From Branchiostoma floridae (lineage: Eukaryota > Chordata > Leptocardii > Amphioxiformes > Branchiostomatidae), in the NCBI RefSeq assembly GCF_000003815.2, contig NC_049980.1:10832623-10896622 (forward strand): a DNA stretch of 64,000 nt, in the 5' to 3' direction. The translations under genes were made by a program, and so were the position numbers. Numbering within the stretch: the first letter of the stretch is position 1; each line of letters starts with the position of its first letter. The notes beneath the pieces were generated by a model, which was not told the origin of the DNA, searched no databases, and saw only the letters and a list, made by a program, of their open reading frames with translations. This document shows positions 1 to 11,481 of the stretch, one piece after another.

Positions 1-510
1 GCGCGGAAACGTCCATAACCATATATGGTGCAACGGACGCACGTGCAAACGTGACCATATATGGTTACACGCGCGAAACGCGAGCTCGGTGAAAATATGC
101 GTAGATACCCCGCCAAATTGGCTTTTAAATGATTTTGATGTGACGTTTGGCCAAAAATAATACCGGGGTCCTTTTAATAAGTATCTCACGCAGTATCATA
201 CCAACTTTCAAGTCATCTGGACGTAATACCTGGGCACGGGAGACATGAATATACAGCCGGGCCAGAAAATGACCTTAAAACATCCCTAAAATCATTGTAA
301 AGGTATCTATCAAAAAAATGAGAAAAACGGGTCTGGGTATTGGCCTACTGTACCCTTGTGCCAAATTTCAGGCCATTTGGTCCAGGAACGACGGAGAGGA
401 ATCACTTTAAAGGTCGCGACAGGAGAAAGAAAGAAAGAAGAAACCGTATGAAAACAATATTTTCACTCGAAGCGTACCTACGGTACGCGGAGTGAAAATA
501 AAAAGATGAA
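1..510. repeat. Probable retroposon or transposon remnant with hairpin end
   Basis: No coding region is visible here. Two copies of the 12-bp palindrome accatatatggt lie at 18-29 and 54-65 inside GC-rich, partly palindromic sequence. From about 420 there is a GAAA-rich run followed by a near-perfect inverted repeat at 459-499, whose arms begin attttcact and meet in a gcgtacc/ggtacgc stem. An A/G-rich run next to a hairpin is typical of transposable-element ends. The element family is not identified. Confidence 0.4.
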
Positions 511-632
511 TTTTAGAATATATTGATCTTCTTTCGCTTAGAAAGAATAACTAAGGTTGTCAAAATAAGGTAATTTGGCAATCCAAGCTATCTTTCAACT
601 AAATGTACATGATAACGCTTAAGATGTGATAC

Positions 633-3565
633 CTGAACATCCAGTTCCATGATTATATCCATCCCCTGTATATCCAGTGTTGCAGGTACAAGTTGCATCA
701 AGGGCAGGAGGGGGATTATCCGTACAGGTGGCCTGGGCGTCACACGGATTGGCTGAGCAGGCGTCTGTGTCTGTAGTATACACGTACAGAGAAAAAGTAT
801 CATCTTTGTGGAAGTGAATTAGGTATAAAACAAAAGGTGATTTGTTATGAGAAAAGAGATACACATTGTGCAATGTCAGAAAAAGACATATTGCGTTAAA
901 GTGTAATACCTGAACATCCAGTTCCACTAACGAGACCATCCCCTGTGTATCCAGTGTTGCAGGTACAAGTCGCATCAAGGGCAGGAGGGGTATTATCCGT
1001 ACAGGTGGCCTGGGCGTCACATGGATTAGCCGAGCAAGCATCTGTGTCTACAGGGCAAAGGTGAATGTACAAAAAACATCAATAATATTATCCATGATCG
1101 CAAGAAGAAGACAATAATCTTTAAAGAACTTCTAGCAAAGAGATAAGAAATTACCAATTATTCATTTAACAGCAACAACATTAGCAATGTCTCGGTAACG
1201 TTTTACACAAAGTCTGCTCTGACGTAAAAAAATGATAAATTTGAAAACCTACTACCTGAACACCCATTTCCGGTGACGAGTCCATCCCCTGTATATCCAG
1301 TGTTGCAGGTACAAGTCGCATCAAGGGCAGGAGGGGGATTATCCGTACAGGTGGCCAGAGCGTCACACGGATTAGCCGAACAAGCATCAATGTCTATCGT
1401 ATAGAAGTAAAAATATTATTGACGCAATCATGTAAAAATTGGCCAAAGGGGAGGAAAGAATAGAAAAGAAGAAAATAGCCAATACAGTATCTATTGTCGA
1501 AAAGGGAAACGGTTCCAAAGCTTCCCCTTACATGCATTTCAAGTGCAAAATAATATTGAAGATGTAACACATTTTACCTGCACATCCGGTTCCGTTGACG
1601 AGACCATCTCCTGTATATCCAGTGTTGCAGATACAAGTCGCATTAAGGGCAGGAGGGGGATTATCCGTACAGGTGGCCTGGGCGTCACATGGATTAGCCG
1701 AACAGGCGTCTAGGTCTGTAGAATAGATGTAAAGGAAGAAAAAGGTAAACGACGTATCAAGGTTGAAAGCATTTAGGTAATGATTTGAAATGTTGATTGT
1801 GCAGAGAAAGAAATTATGCAATATCAGCAAAAGAAAACCATGTCACCTAAGCTTTCAGATTTCCCTGATGTCTACCTTAAAATATATGATAACGATGAAG
1901 AAATGATACCTGAACATCCACTTCCATTTACGAGTCCATCCCCTGTATATCCAGTGTTACAGGTACAAGTCGCATCAAGGGCAGGGGGAGGATTATCCGT
2001 ACAGCTGGCCAGAGCAACACATGGACTTGCCCGACAAACGTCTATGTCTACATGTAGTACAAATGTAAAATAAGAAGATATTTTAGACGTACCAAGGTGA
2101 AAATGAAGAATGCTATACTTTTATTATACTTCTATTATTTTAACATTGTACTACTCTTGTTGGTTGTTCTTTCCCATGCAGTGATTTTCAAACGCTGAAA
2201 TAAGGAATCTGAGGTTCCTTTTAAGGTACTTAAAAGTGCACAGTAACATTGAAGATGTAGTACCTGAACATCCAGTTCCACTAACTAGACCATCCCCTGT
2301 ATATCCAGTGTTGCAGGTACAAGTTGCATCAAGGGCAGGAGGGGGATTATCCGTACAAGTGGCCAGAGCGTCACACCGAGTAACCGGACAGGCGTCTATG
2401 TCTATAGATGTGAGATAACAAAAATAAGCACACTACTCAACATGTAAACAAATTTAAACTCATGACTTATTAATCAAAAGCTATTTCACCTTGTCTGAAA
2501 AGGAATCTGGTTACATAAGCTATCTGAAAGTTACGATCAAAGGTACCTTCAATGCCTGCTAAAATTAAAGATGTAATACATTTACCTGAGCATCCAGTTC
2601 CGCTAGCGAAACCATCCCCTGTATATCCGGTGTAACAGGTACAAGTCGCATCAAGGGCAGGAGGGGGATTATCCGTACAGGTGGCCTGGGCGTGGCATGG
2701 ATTAGCCGAACAGGCGTTTGTGTCTGAATGGTGACATCAAGCAAAAAGTCTTTTTTATGAACATTTCTGATTCAGATGTCTAATCATTCGGGAGATGCAT
2801 GCAATGTGTAGGTGCAGAAGAGTAATACCTGAACATCCAGTTCCACCAGTGAGACCATCTCCTGTATATCCAGTGTTGCAGGTACAAGTCGCATCAAGGG
2901 CAGGAGGGGGATTATCCGTACAGGTGGCCTGGGCGTGGCACGGATTAGTCTGGCAGGCATCTGTGTCTGTAGATGACAAAGTGAAATATGATTTTACAGC
3001 AGTAAATATATTCTTAAAAATAACTGTAAACATCCCAGACATGCACGATATCTAGTAGAAGGTTGATTGTAATATTTATGTGTTTTGGGAAAATCCAGAT
3101 CTACGATACCTGAACATCCAGTTCCACTAACGAGTCCATCTCCTGTATACCCAGTGTTACAGGTACAAGTCGCATCAAGGGCAGGAGGGGGGTTATCCGT
3201 ACAGGTGGCCTGGGCGTCACACGGATTAGCCAAACAAGCGTCTGTATCTAGGTGCAATATAGATGTAAAATACGAAAAACGTAAACTATGGATCTATGTG
3301 AAAACGAAGGTATAAGGAAACAGAAACAGCAATAAATCATAGTCATCAAAGCAAAGTTGTCAAACTAGCCACGGGATCTGTTAACGTTTATCTACCTTAA
3401 CGTTTATGATTGAAATTAAGATGTAATCGATACCTGAGCATCCTGTTTCACCTATAAAACCATCTCCTGTATATCCAGCGTTGCAGGTACAAGTCGCATT
3501 AAGGGCAGGAGGGGGATTATCCGTACAGGTGGCCTGGGCGTCACATTGGTCGGCAATACAGACGT
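633..3565 (-). CDS. Ten tandem EGF-like domain exons (same gene as the lectin exon at 4753-5130)
   Basis: Ten exons each encode one six-cysteine EGF-like domain of an extracellular protein. In transcription order they are 3434-3565, 3110-3247, 2829-2966, 2586-2723, 2264-2401, 1910-2047, 1578-1715, 1256-1393, 910-1047 and 633-770. Nine are exactly 138 nt (46 codons). The first is 132 nt because its usable AG lies 6 nt further in. Every exon starts and ends in phase 1, the class that allows EGF exon shuffling and duplication. Each domain starts with a D-x-D-A-C type stretch and runs through motifs such as CTDNPPPALDATC and GYTGDG. The aspartate/asparagine pattern resembles calcium-binding EGFs, but this is not certain. 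The exons are almost identical to one another. Downstream exons lie beyond position 1 of the window or were not recognised. Confidence 0.9.
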
Positions 3566-4752
3566 CTGTGTTTGGAATATTGCCATCAAAGTCAATTTTA
3601 GATGTACTGGTATACTGTTCAGACAAAAGAACTACAGTCAGCCAAACACGTTACCTAAAACCAACCAAAAAGTAAATAGCCATGTTATCAATTCTTTTTG
3701 TTTGTTGCAAACGTTGGCTATCTAAGGGATCAATTTTAGCTAACTTTAGAAATCACATGGACCCATGTTTTTATGATGGTCTATTTTCATTTCGAGAATT
3801 GCCAATCTTTTGTGAATCAGTAAAGGATTGTTTGTGGGTAGTCAGGTTTTTCGGGATTGTTGAAAGTCGGTCTGAAAGCATTTGTGGCTCGGTTGGGAGT
3901 AAGCAGGTTGCGAAAGACCACTGAGACTGCTCCCAACCGCCAAACTTGGTCGGGTAGTGGTCGGGGTAAGGTCGGTGGAAGTTATTGCATAATAACCCTG
4001 TCACATTTGGCGAAAATCGATCGCACGATGATTCTGCGTCAATCGCCCGAGCCTCCCTTATAATAGTAATTTTATTGCACAACAATTGTACAACGTACAA
4101 AGTATGGCTTATATGTGACGGGACGGTTCTCAGGTGAAAGATATGCGCAACCCTCTGTCGATCTTAAATATGGCCGATCTTACAATGATACGCCCGAAGA
4201 TCGTGGATAATGTGACAGGGGTATAAGAAACACGGGCTCGCGACCTTGCCCAAGATCTTATGAGTAAGCAGAATATGTTTTACCATCGTTTGAACATCAA
4301 TCATTCTATGCTTTTAACATCATTGGCGCACTATCATCAGAATACACATAATCTCTCGTCTGTAACAAATGTCCGCAATCATTATGACTTCCCACTATTG
4401 TGCGGAAAGACCTCCATGAATAATACATTAAGCTACTGATGCAGGGAAAGCATTTATGCCACAGGTACATGTAATTACATCGTAACGTTGCATATCAAAT
4501 ATCAAAATGGCGACAGTGTGTGCTATGCAGTAGTTTTTATAATAACCAGGCGTATTTTTTATGTGACATGCCAACAATGTTTTTGACAAACATTTGATGG
4601 TACTCAATACAGCAAATAGACGAGTCAATGTTCTAAAAGCATGGAGCCTACAGTAAGCAAGGCTGTCCCTTATACGTAATGCCAGTGTTCATTTTCAAAC
4701 TTAACATGAGCAAATAGACAGTTAAAAGCGAGAATGGATTTGCTTGTATCAC
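3566..4752 (-). other. Intron between the lectin exon and the EGF exons
   Basis: About 1.2 kb with no convincing exon on either strand. A short inverted repeat, cctgtcacat near 4000 and atgtgacagg near 4210, brackets a stretch rich in cgatcg-like words, suggesting a small non-autonomous DNA element. The remainder shows nothing recognisable. Confidence 0.5.
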
Positions 4753-5130
4753 CTGTCTCACAGATGTACCCGGACGTGCCTGCACAGCCGTAATCTCCCC
4801 ATCCATTTCCCGCCAAAAGTCGAACGCAATCCGAGTCAGATCCGGGACCTCTGTTATTTGGCTCGTCATTCACCCAAGGGTGAAAAGCATCAAGTGGACT
4901 TCCGTCATCCCAGACAAAAGTGTTTTCCTGAAGTATGTCCGTTAAACCAATCCACGCATTTGTTTCTAATCCGTCTACCATACGAAATAAGAAGTCATTT
5001 GTGGCCTGATCTTTAGAGAACGCCAGATGAGCTCCAAGATTATCACAGAGTTCCTTAGCCCCCGTGTACGTTTTAGGGCTGGTATAAAACCGGAAACAGT
5101 GGCCATTGTGACTTGCCCAATTGCACATTG
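4753..5130 (-). CDS. C-type lectin-like domain exon
   Basis: A single 378-nt exon (126 codons) encodes a whole C-type lectin-like domain. Its acceptor is cttttcag and its donor follows CETG; it is phase 1 at both ends, so it splices in frame to the EGF exons downstream. Visible family landmarks are an early cysteine (CNWASHNGHCFRF), the WIGL-type core (NAWIGLTD), the calcium/sugar-binding EPN motif in WVNDEPNNRG, and the closing GWGDYGC...GYICE segment. EPN is the mannose-type motif. The usual WND triplet is WGD here, keeping the acidic residue. The layout suggests a secreted or cell-surface lectin with a stalk of EGF repeats, common in amphioxus. The signal-peptide exon was not found. Confidence 0.9.
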
Positions 5131-5640
5131 CTGAAAAGAACAAAACGTACAGAACGGATATATATTGTAACGCAGGACCTGGTGTTGGATGAAAATGCGA
5201 TAATGTACGGTGTGAGCTCCTATCGTGATACCTGATACCACGCTCTTACATTGTATCCTCACGGCGAAATACTGTATATGCCTATGTTATGTAAAAAAAA
5301 CATGAAACCAAACTTTGCGCTATTTAAAAGAATAGGGTTATACTTTGTAAGGTTACGAACACAGTCTGATCGCAATTCCTTTTTATGTATTATGACGTTA
5401 TGTGAATGTTATGTGAATGTACTGTTATGTGAGTGTTGATAAAGGTTGAAAAAAAATATTGTACGTGCCAACTAAAATGAAAAAAATGAGAAAATGATCC
5501 AAGAAAGTCATTTGAAATGACTTCATTTCCATTCACTAACTTCCAGTGTTGGGGGATTGGGGGGGGGGGGGGGCATTACAGTACACACTTTCCTTGCGCT
5601 CCGGCTATTGTAAGATTATTTGATACGTGCCAAAATGAAA
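5131..5640. other. Non-coding stretch with poly(G) tract
   Basis: No supported exon. It contains a direct repeat of tgtgaatgtta-like words near 5400-5435 and a long G-rich tract near 5553-5574 interrupted by one att. Otherwise unremarkable. Confidence 0.5.
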
Positions 5641-5689
5641 TATACAGAGTGTAATCTGACTACTTACAAATCCCGTGCGTTAAAACTAC

Positions 5690-7110
5690 GAGACCACACA
5701 GCGTTGTGAAGACAATGCTGTATCCAGGTGATCTCACGGACATGTTGGGTCGTAGAAACACCGGGTACCGATCTGCCGTCATTCAACAAGTGGTGCGTTC
5801 TTCTTCACCTCATGACCACAAGTGGTCTTCGAACTCCAAGACCACACCTTTCTCCTTCTTCAGTCTCAGTTAACAAATATCTAGTCAAATCATTCAGATA
5901 CAAACATTCTAAAACCAAAACTGGACCCGTGGTGACAGTCAGGAAATGCACATTTGTGTTCGCATCCACAAATGGATGTCTCCTTGTAGCTAAGGTAAGA
6001 TTGTAAAATGCTGATGGCTCCCTGGGGAATACGGTGTTGTTGGTATGTCTGTAGCAACCACGTCAAGTGTTATCAATCTTAACACTTCACCTCAGTTCAC
6101 CTGTACTTTATGTTCTTTCATTGAGCCAGCTGTTTTCGAACTGCAAGACCACACAGCGTTGTGAAGGCAATAGTGTATCCAGGTGATCTCACAGACATGT
6201 TTGGTTGTAGATACATCGATCTGCCGTCATTCAACAAGTAGTGTGTTCTCAGTTAACAAATAGTTAGTCAAATTACTCACACACAAACATTCTAAGACCA
6301 GAACTGGCCCCGTGGTGACAGTCAGGAAATACACATTTGTATTGACATCCACAAATGACTCTCATCTTGTATCTATAAGGTAAGATTGTAAAATGATGAT
6401 GGCTCTCAAGGGAGTAAGGTGTTGCTTGGCATAAATGTATCAACCACGTAAAGTCTTGTCAATCTTAACACTTCACCTCAATTCACCTGTACTTTATGTT
6501 CTTTCATTGAGCCAGCTGGTGCTGAAGTCGAGGAAGGCAAACAAGATAGGACATGGCTATTGACAGTATGTTCCTGTCAGTAGTGCCCAAAACCTGTCAA
6601 TAGTCAACAAAAAAATCTTGTTCATAGGAACATCCTGTCAAAAGTCTCGGCCAACAAGTGCTCTTCTTCACCTCATGGCCACAACCGGTCGTCGAACTCC
6701 GAGGTCACACCTTTCTCCTTCCTCAATCTTAGTTAGCAAATATTTAGTCAGATTGAGATACAAACATTCTAGGACCAGAACTGGCTCTGTAGTGACAGTC
6801 AGGAAATACACATTTGTGTTCGCATCCGCAAATGAATGTCACCTTGTAGCTAAGGTAAGATTGTAAAATGCTGACGGCGCCCCGGGGAATACGGTGTTGT
6901 TTGGCATGTCTGTAGCAACCATATCAACATCTTAACACTTCACCTCAACTCACCTGTACTTTAAAGTACATATGTTCTTTCATTCAGCCAGATGTTTACG
7001 AAGTCGACGAAGACAAATATGAGATATAGGGCATGGCTATTGACAGCTCCCAAAACTTGTCAATAGCACAAAAAAATCTTATCAGTCGCAGTAACATCCT
7101 GTCAGAAGCC
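5690..7110. repeat. Diverged tandem repeat, about 0.45-0.5 kb unit, three copies plus a partial
   Basis: The same block recurs at about 5690-6140, 6145-6510 and 6620-7000, with a fragment to about 7110. Shared words include agaccacacagcgttgtgaag, acaaacattcta, gtgacagtcaggaaat, acatttgtgttcgcatcc, ggtaagattgtaaaatg and cacctgtactttatgttc. Copies carry indels and are clearly diverged. The open frames inside them change between copies and show no protein signature, so I treat them as non-coding repeats. Confidence 0.8.
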
Positions 7111-7458
7111 TCGGCCAACAAGATATACATTAATCACCTTGATGAAATGGAGGTATAGTTTTACAGAGCATGTGTGTTTCTCTCGTTTCCAGAACGCCAC
7201 ATGCGATTGCGATGATAATTGGTACATGTGTTGCTGTCGTGAGGGTAAGGTATGATTTTAGGGCTCATTGCGATTGACCTTGGTACTGCAGCTCGACTTC
7301 CTGGTTTGAGAACACATTTACATTCGCATCCACCTGCAGTAACGCTGCAAGCCGCTAGGGGCCCCAAAAATCTAATCGTTTCTAGGGCCTCTCAAAACTT
7401 ACCAACATACTAAATATCAATACAATCCGCCCAGGCAATCTTGAGTCTCCTACACACA

Positions 7459-7489
7459 TACCCCCCCCCCCACACACACACACACAAAT
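7459..7489. repeat. Simple repeat: poly(C) then (CA)n
   Basis: A run of C residues passes directly into about nine CA dinucleotides. Confidence 0.9.
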
Positions 7490-8808
7490 ACACATAAGTG
7501 CTACCGACAACATCAACATCTAGACGAAAGTTATGAAAGCGTTGTGTAGCACAAGTAAATTTTTGTATGCTTAACTTTCATCAATGGTCACTGCACGTGT
7601 ATTCAATCAAAAATAGCTTTAAAGCTAGTTACAACAGTCGATATACCTAGGTGGGCTAGGTTTTGCACCGCACACACTCATGTAACGTTTTACACCAAAT
7701 TCATAATTCGGTAGCAACGTTCGTAGTCCCCTCGTAAAGCTTTTAGTCACACTGATTTTACTCGTGTGGCATCCTCGTGTAGCTTAGCCTTAACTAAAGG
7801 CAATACAGAAACATACACTGGTAAATTAACGCTCAGAAACTAAGCGGGTACACTCTATTCTATTAGGCATATAGTCATACATGTGTGAACTTAGTTGACC
7901 CACGAACTCATAACATCATCTCTCTGTACTAGAATGACTTATGACCATGTCTGCATCTAAATGAGCTAGGCGTTGCCAATATATCTCAAGAGTGACGGAT
8001 AGATTGTCTGTCATGGGTTATGCTACAGGTAAAGTAGGGACTAGGTAGGTAGGTAGGTAAAGTAACATGGAGCTTCAAACCTAACTTTCTGTATTTGAGA
8101 CTATGCATCGGTGTAAGAACGAGCCTCGTGGTTTGCTTCGTTTGCTTCTGTTGCCTAATTCTCCATAGTCTGAGTGAAATTAGCCTGATGAAACCTCGCT
8201 TATAGTAGCCCGCCCAACATCCGGCCAGCCTTCACGGCGAGGGGCCAGTTACAGTCCTGGACAGCCAATTTTGTGTCACACAGACTAGAACGAAGTGACA
8301 TTGTTACGAGTAACTCATCTTGGCTCATATTATATTAGTTTTAATTCTCGGCTGATATTTGATGCCAATGATGAAAATCTTCGATCCCTCTTGCTATGTA
8401 TATAGATGTATATAACGTTAGGTGTGCCGCTTGAACAGGTATATAAGTTTTGTGCTGTTCACATGCAGAGTGTATGTGGCCTCCGTGGTCCCATGCGGAA
8501 GGCAGGGCATCACCCAGCGCGTGAATATAAAACCGTTTGTTTCATGCAAGGATTCCCTGTATGTCAGCAGGAATGATTTTTTCTCATGATGAAACAGACT
8601 TTTGATGCCTCATCCCAGAAGAGCGCATCCTTCAGTCAAACCCACTGTCTAACTGGATGAGCGCTAGCAGTCATTCCGGGTTCAAGAATCATGTTCCTCC
8701 GTTAACTTCCTCTTCTTCTTGTTTACCCTCTCACCACCCAACTGGGGTGTCGCTGAGGAAACTCAGCTCCCTCTAGCGACATTGCTATGACCATGCAGTT
8801 TCCTGGGA

Positions 8809-8937
8809 TCAAGATGCTGTCGGGCAGACTGTGATCTTGACTTTTCCAGTTTGGATACAGTGGAGAAGCTCTTGTGACAGGGGTCCGCTCTGTGCTACAG
8901 TTTTCTCTGGCTTGTATCCATTTTCCAGGTCTTCCCC
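8809..8937 (-). CDS. Last coding exon of the glutamate receptor (cytoplasmic tail)
   Basis: It begins after the acceptor atttgaacttcag and reads GEDLENGYKPEKTVAQSG... to ...KVKITVCPTAS and stop: 43 codons including stop. The preceding exon ends in phase 0 after LDCK, and this one starts in phase 0, which supports the join. The tail has no PDZ-ligand motif of the ESDV type. Confidence 0.75.
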   Translation of the reverse strand, partial: GEDLENGYKPEKTVAQSGPLSQELLHCIQTGKVKITVCPTAS

Positions 8938-11444
8938 CTGAAGTTCAAATAAAATACATTGTACCTGGTTGCGTGCGACAAAACAGTAAACATTGAATAG
9001 TATGTTATCATCAGGCAGCAGCAAGTAAATTTTACGGATAAATCATCTGCAGACCGCAAAAATGATGCAGTAGGGTGAAATTTAAAGCACAGCCAACAAG
9101 TCATTTATTCCTGTATTCAAGAGATGAAATAGTGTAGTGAAAGTGACACAAGTATCAGTGGTAGGCCAGTATCGCTTACTGAGTTTCATCTCTACAACTA
9201 CAGTCATCTACATTACATCGCTAGTGTCACTTCTAGACAATTACAATCATTAAGTTACAACACATTTTCCCATTTTTGTACTTTCTCGGCATGTTGACGT
9301 GAAGAAGTAAAAAACTTTTCTTTTTAATTAGACGAACATGAATGACCGCGCTGATGTCATCCATAGAATATACTTGCTGTGGTGTTATATAAAAACAAGG
9401 GGACGAACCAAAAAAACGTGACTTCTCATGCAGTCGATATAAGACGTGCAGTTAAGTATTGCGTCGAAAAAAAAAACATTCGACCCCAACTTACTTTGCA
9501 ATCCAGGGGACTCGGTGAGCTTGCCTTCTTCTGAGACTTTCCTGTCACGATGATTTCACAGGCAGCGACAATCACAGCCAGCAGGATGCCCGCACCGAGC
9601 ACCATGAACACGCCGGCAAACACGTCCAGTCCGATGTCTCCACGTTTGACCTCGGGGGCAGGGCCGAAGAGAGGGCATCCGTTCTTAGGCCACCATTTAG
9701 ACTTTAACAGGTCTAGAGTTCCCGTCTCCTGCATCTTCAAGATCCTGTAGAACAAGTTACAGTTTGGAGTAAATGGAAGGGAAAATTAACGGGGAGAATC
9801 TTTCAAACTAAAATGCTATGTCGTTCTAGGACAAGATGTTTTAGACTCAAGACTCATCTCGCACCTCCGTGAAATATTGGAAGTTTTCTGAACTTCTTGT
9901 CTGTTTGTTTGTTTTCCCTCGTCATTGTGAATTTTACGCTAATTCTCTAGAAATTGTTCTAAGAACAGCCTAATAATGTATGGGGAAAAGTTTGGACCCG
10001 GACCCAAACCAACTTTCCCATACTGCCAATCTCCGGTTACACCATCTTCCTCCTCACATCCTGTCACTCTATAATATTCATACAACTACGGACACACATT
10101 TCGATAAACGAATACGCAGACCGAAAATAATAAGTTTACATCTTATACAGTAGAAGCCACCCCACACTACTGTTAATTGTTCGTAATCCTCAAATCCCAA
10201 ACCAGTGCTGTCGAGCTGCATAACTTCGCATGTTTGCACAACCCGGATAATTGCACGAAATACACTGGCAAAAATGGGTGTGCAATTAAGCGCCTTCTAC
10301 TGCATTACCTCGCATTAAAATCTAAATGACTACATGTACTTTGGATGGCAGCTCACCCAAGTGTCAATGCCTCCGCTAGAGGGCTGCCTTTCTTGGTGGG
10401 AATTCCGTACCCTCTATGGAGGAATGGAACTCCAACCATCATCAGTTTACACTCTGGGTCAGTGATGACGTCATAGGCAAGGGTCGTGTCGTCAGCCATG
10501 TAGACGTAATTTCCTGTGATAGCGATATCATCAATGTCTGTGATTCACGTAGCATTAATATACATTGAATAAGAGTGCGGTAAACATCCTCACTAATTGT
10601 TTTATAACGGGTGAAACGTTGTTCCATTTTCTAATGTCACATCATCAGGTAATGTCTTGTCAAAGTCTGATAGACTAGTCCTCGAGCTGCTAAGGTGCAC
10701 TCTCACGGCACTTACGTCATTCTTGATTGTGTCACTGCGGGGTTCGTTCACTGCGTAACTGTTTTGTTATTTTCTCCGATTTTTTTTATAATATAGATAT
10801 TGCGTAATACGTAAAAGTATAACTTAGAAGACAACAAAATACACAAAAAGTATGAAAATTCGCTCTTTATCTCTGAAATTCGTTGAGTATCTTTCGAACC
10901 CTGCAGTGACGCAAGCGTGACGCAAGTGCAGTGAGAGTGCACCTAGGCCTTTAGTTGGCTTGGGTACCATGACTCGATAGCAACAGTATATCGTACAAGC
11001 GTAACACCTTGCAAACAATGATAGTAAAGTTATTTTGCTGAAAACAGTCTGAGGGTGACCGTACCGTTGCGAGCTCTGTCCATGCCCTCCACATAGTTCC
11101 TGACACCGTGCTCACGGACTTTGATCATGGCGTACCACATCCGCTCGAAAACCGTGCCGCTTCCTGGACAGGAGAAATTGTGTTTAGCAGTTTGTTTCGG
11201 TGATATATTTTGGGCCGTTTAAACCTCAGGATTAACAAGGTCACACACCAGGCGGCTCCAAGTCGACAGTGACCTTCCTCTTTCCAACAACTTTCAACAT
11301 ACTAAGTACATGTATTGTTACAAATCATTCTAAAGTAATGCTGACCAAAAATATTCAGGATCACGAACACACATACACGCATAAACATATACAAAGAGAC
11401 AGAGAGAGGGGGGGGCAGACAGACAGGCAGACAGACAGGCAGAC

Positions 11445-11481
<37 letters not shown>

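Noticed and set aside
1816..3675. Plus-strand open frames across the EGF exons (YPVLQVQVASRAGGGLSVQ type)
   Set aside because: They are antisense shadows of the near-identical EGF exons; the minus-strand frame has the six-cysteine pattern and matching splice sites.
5728..6866. Two similar plus-strand frames (RYKHS..., VVTVRKYTFVFAS...)
   Set aside because: They are similar only because they lie in tandem repeat units. The middle unit is disrupted, and no domain or splice logic supports a gene.
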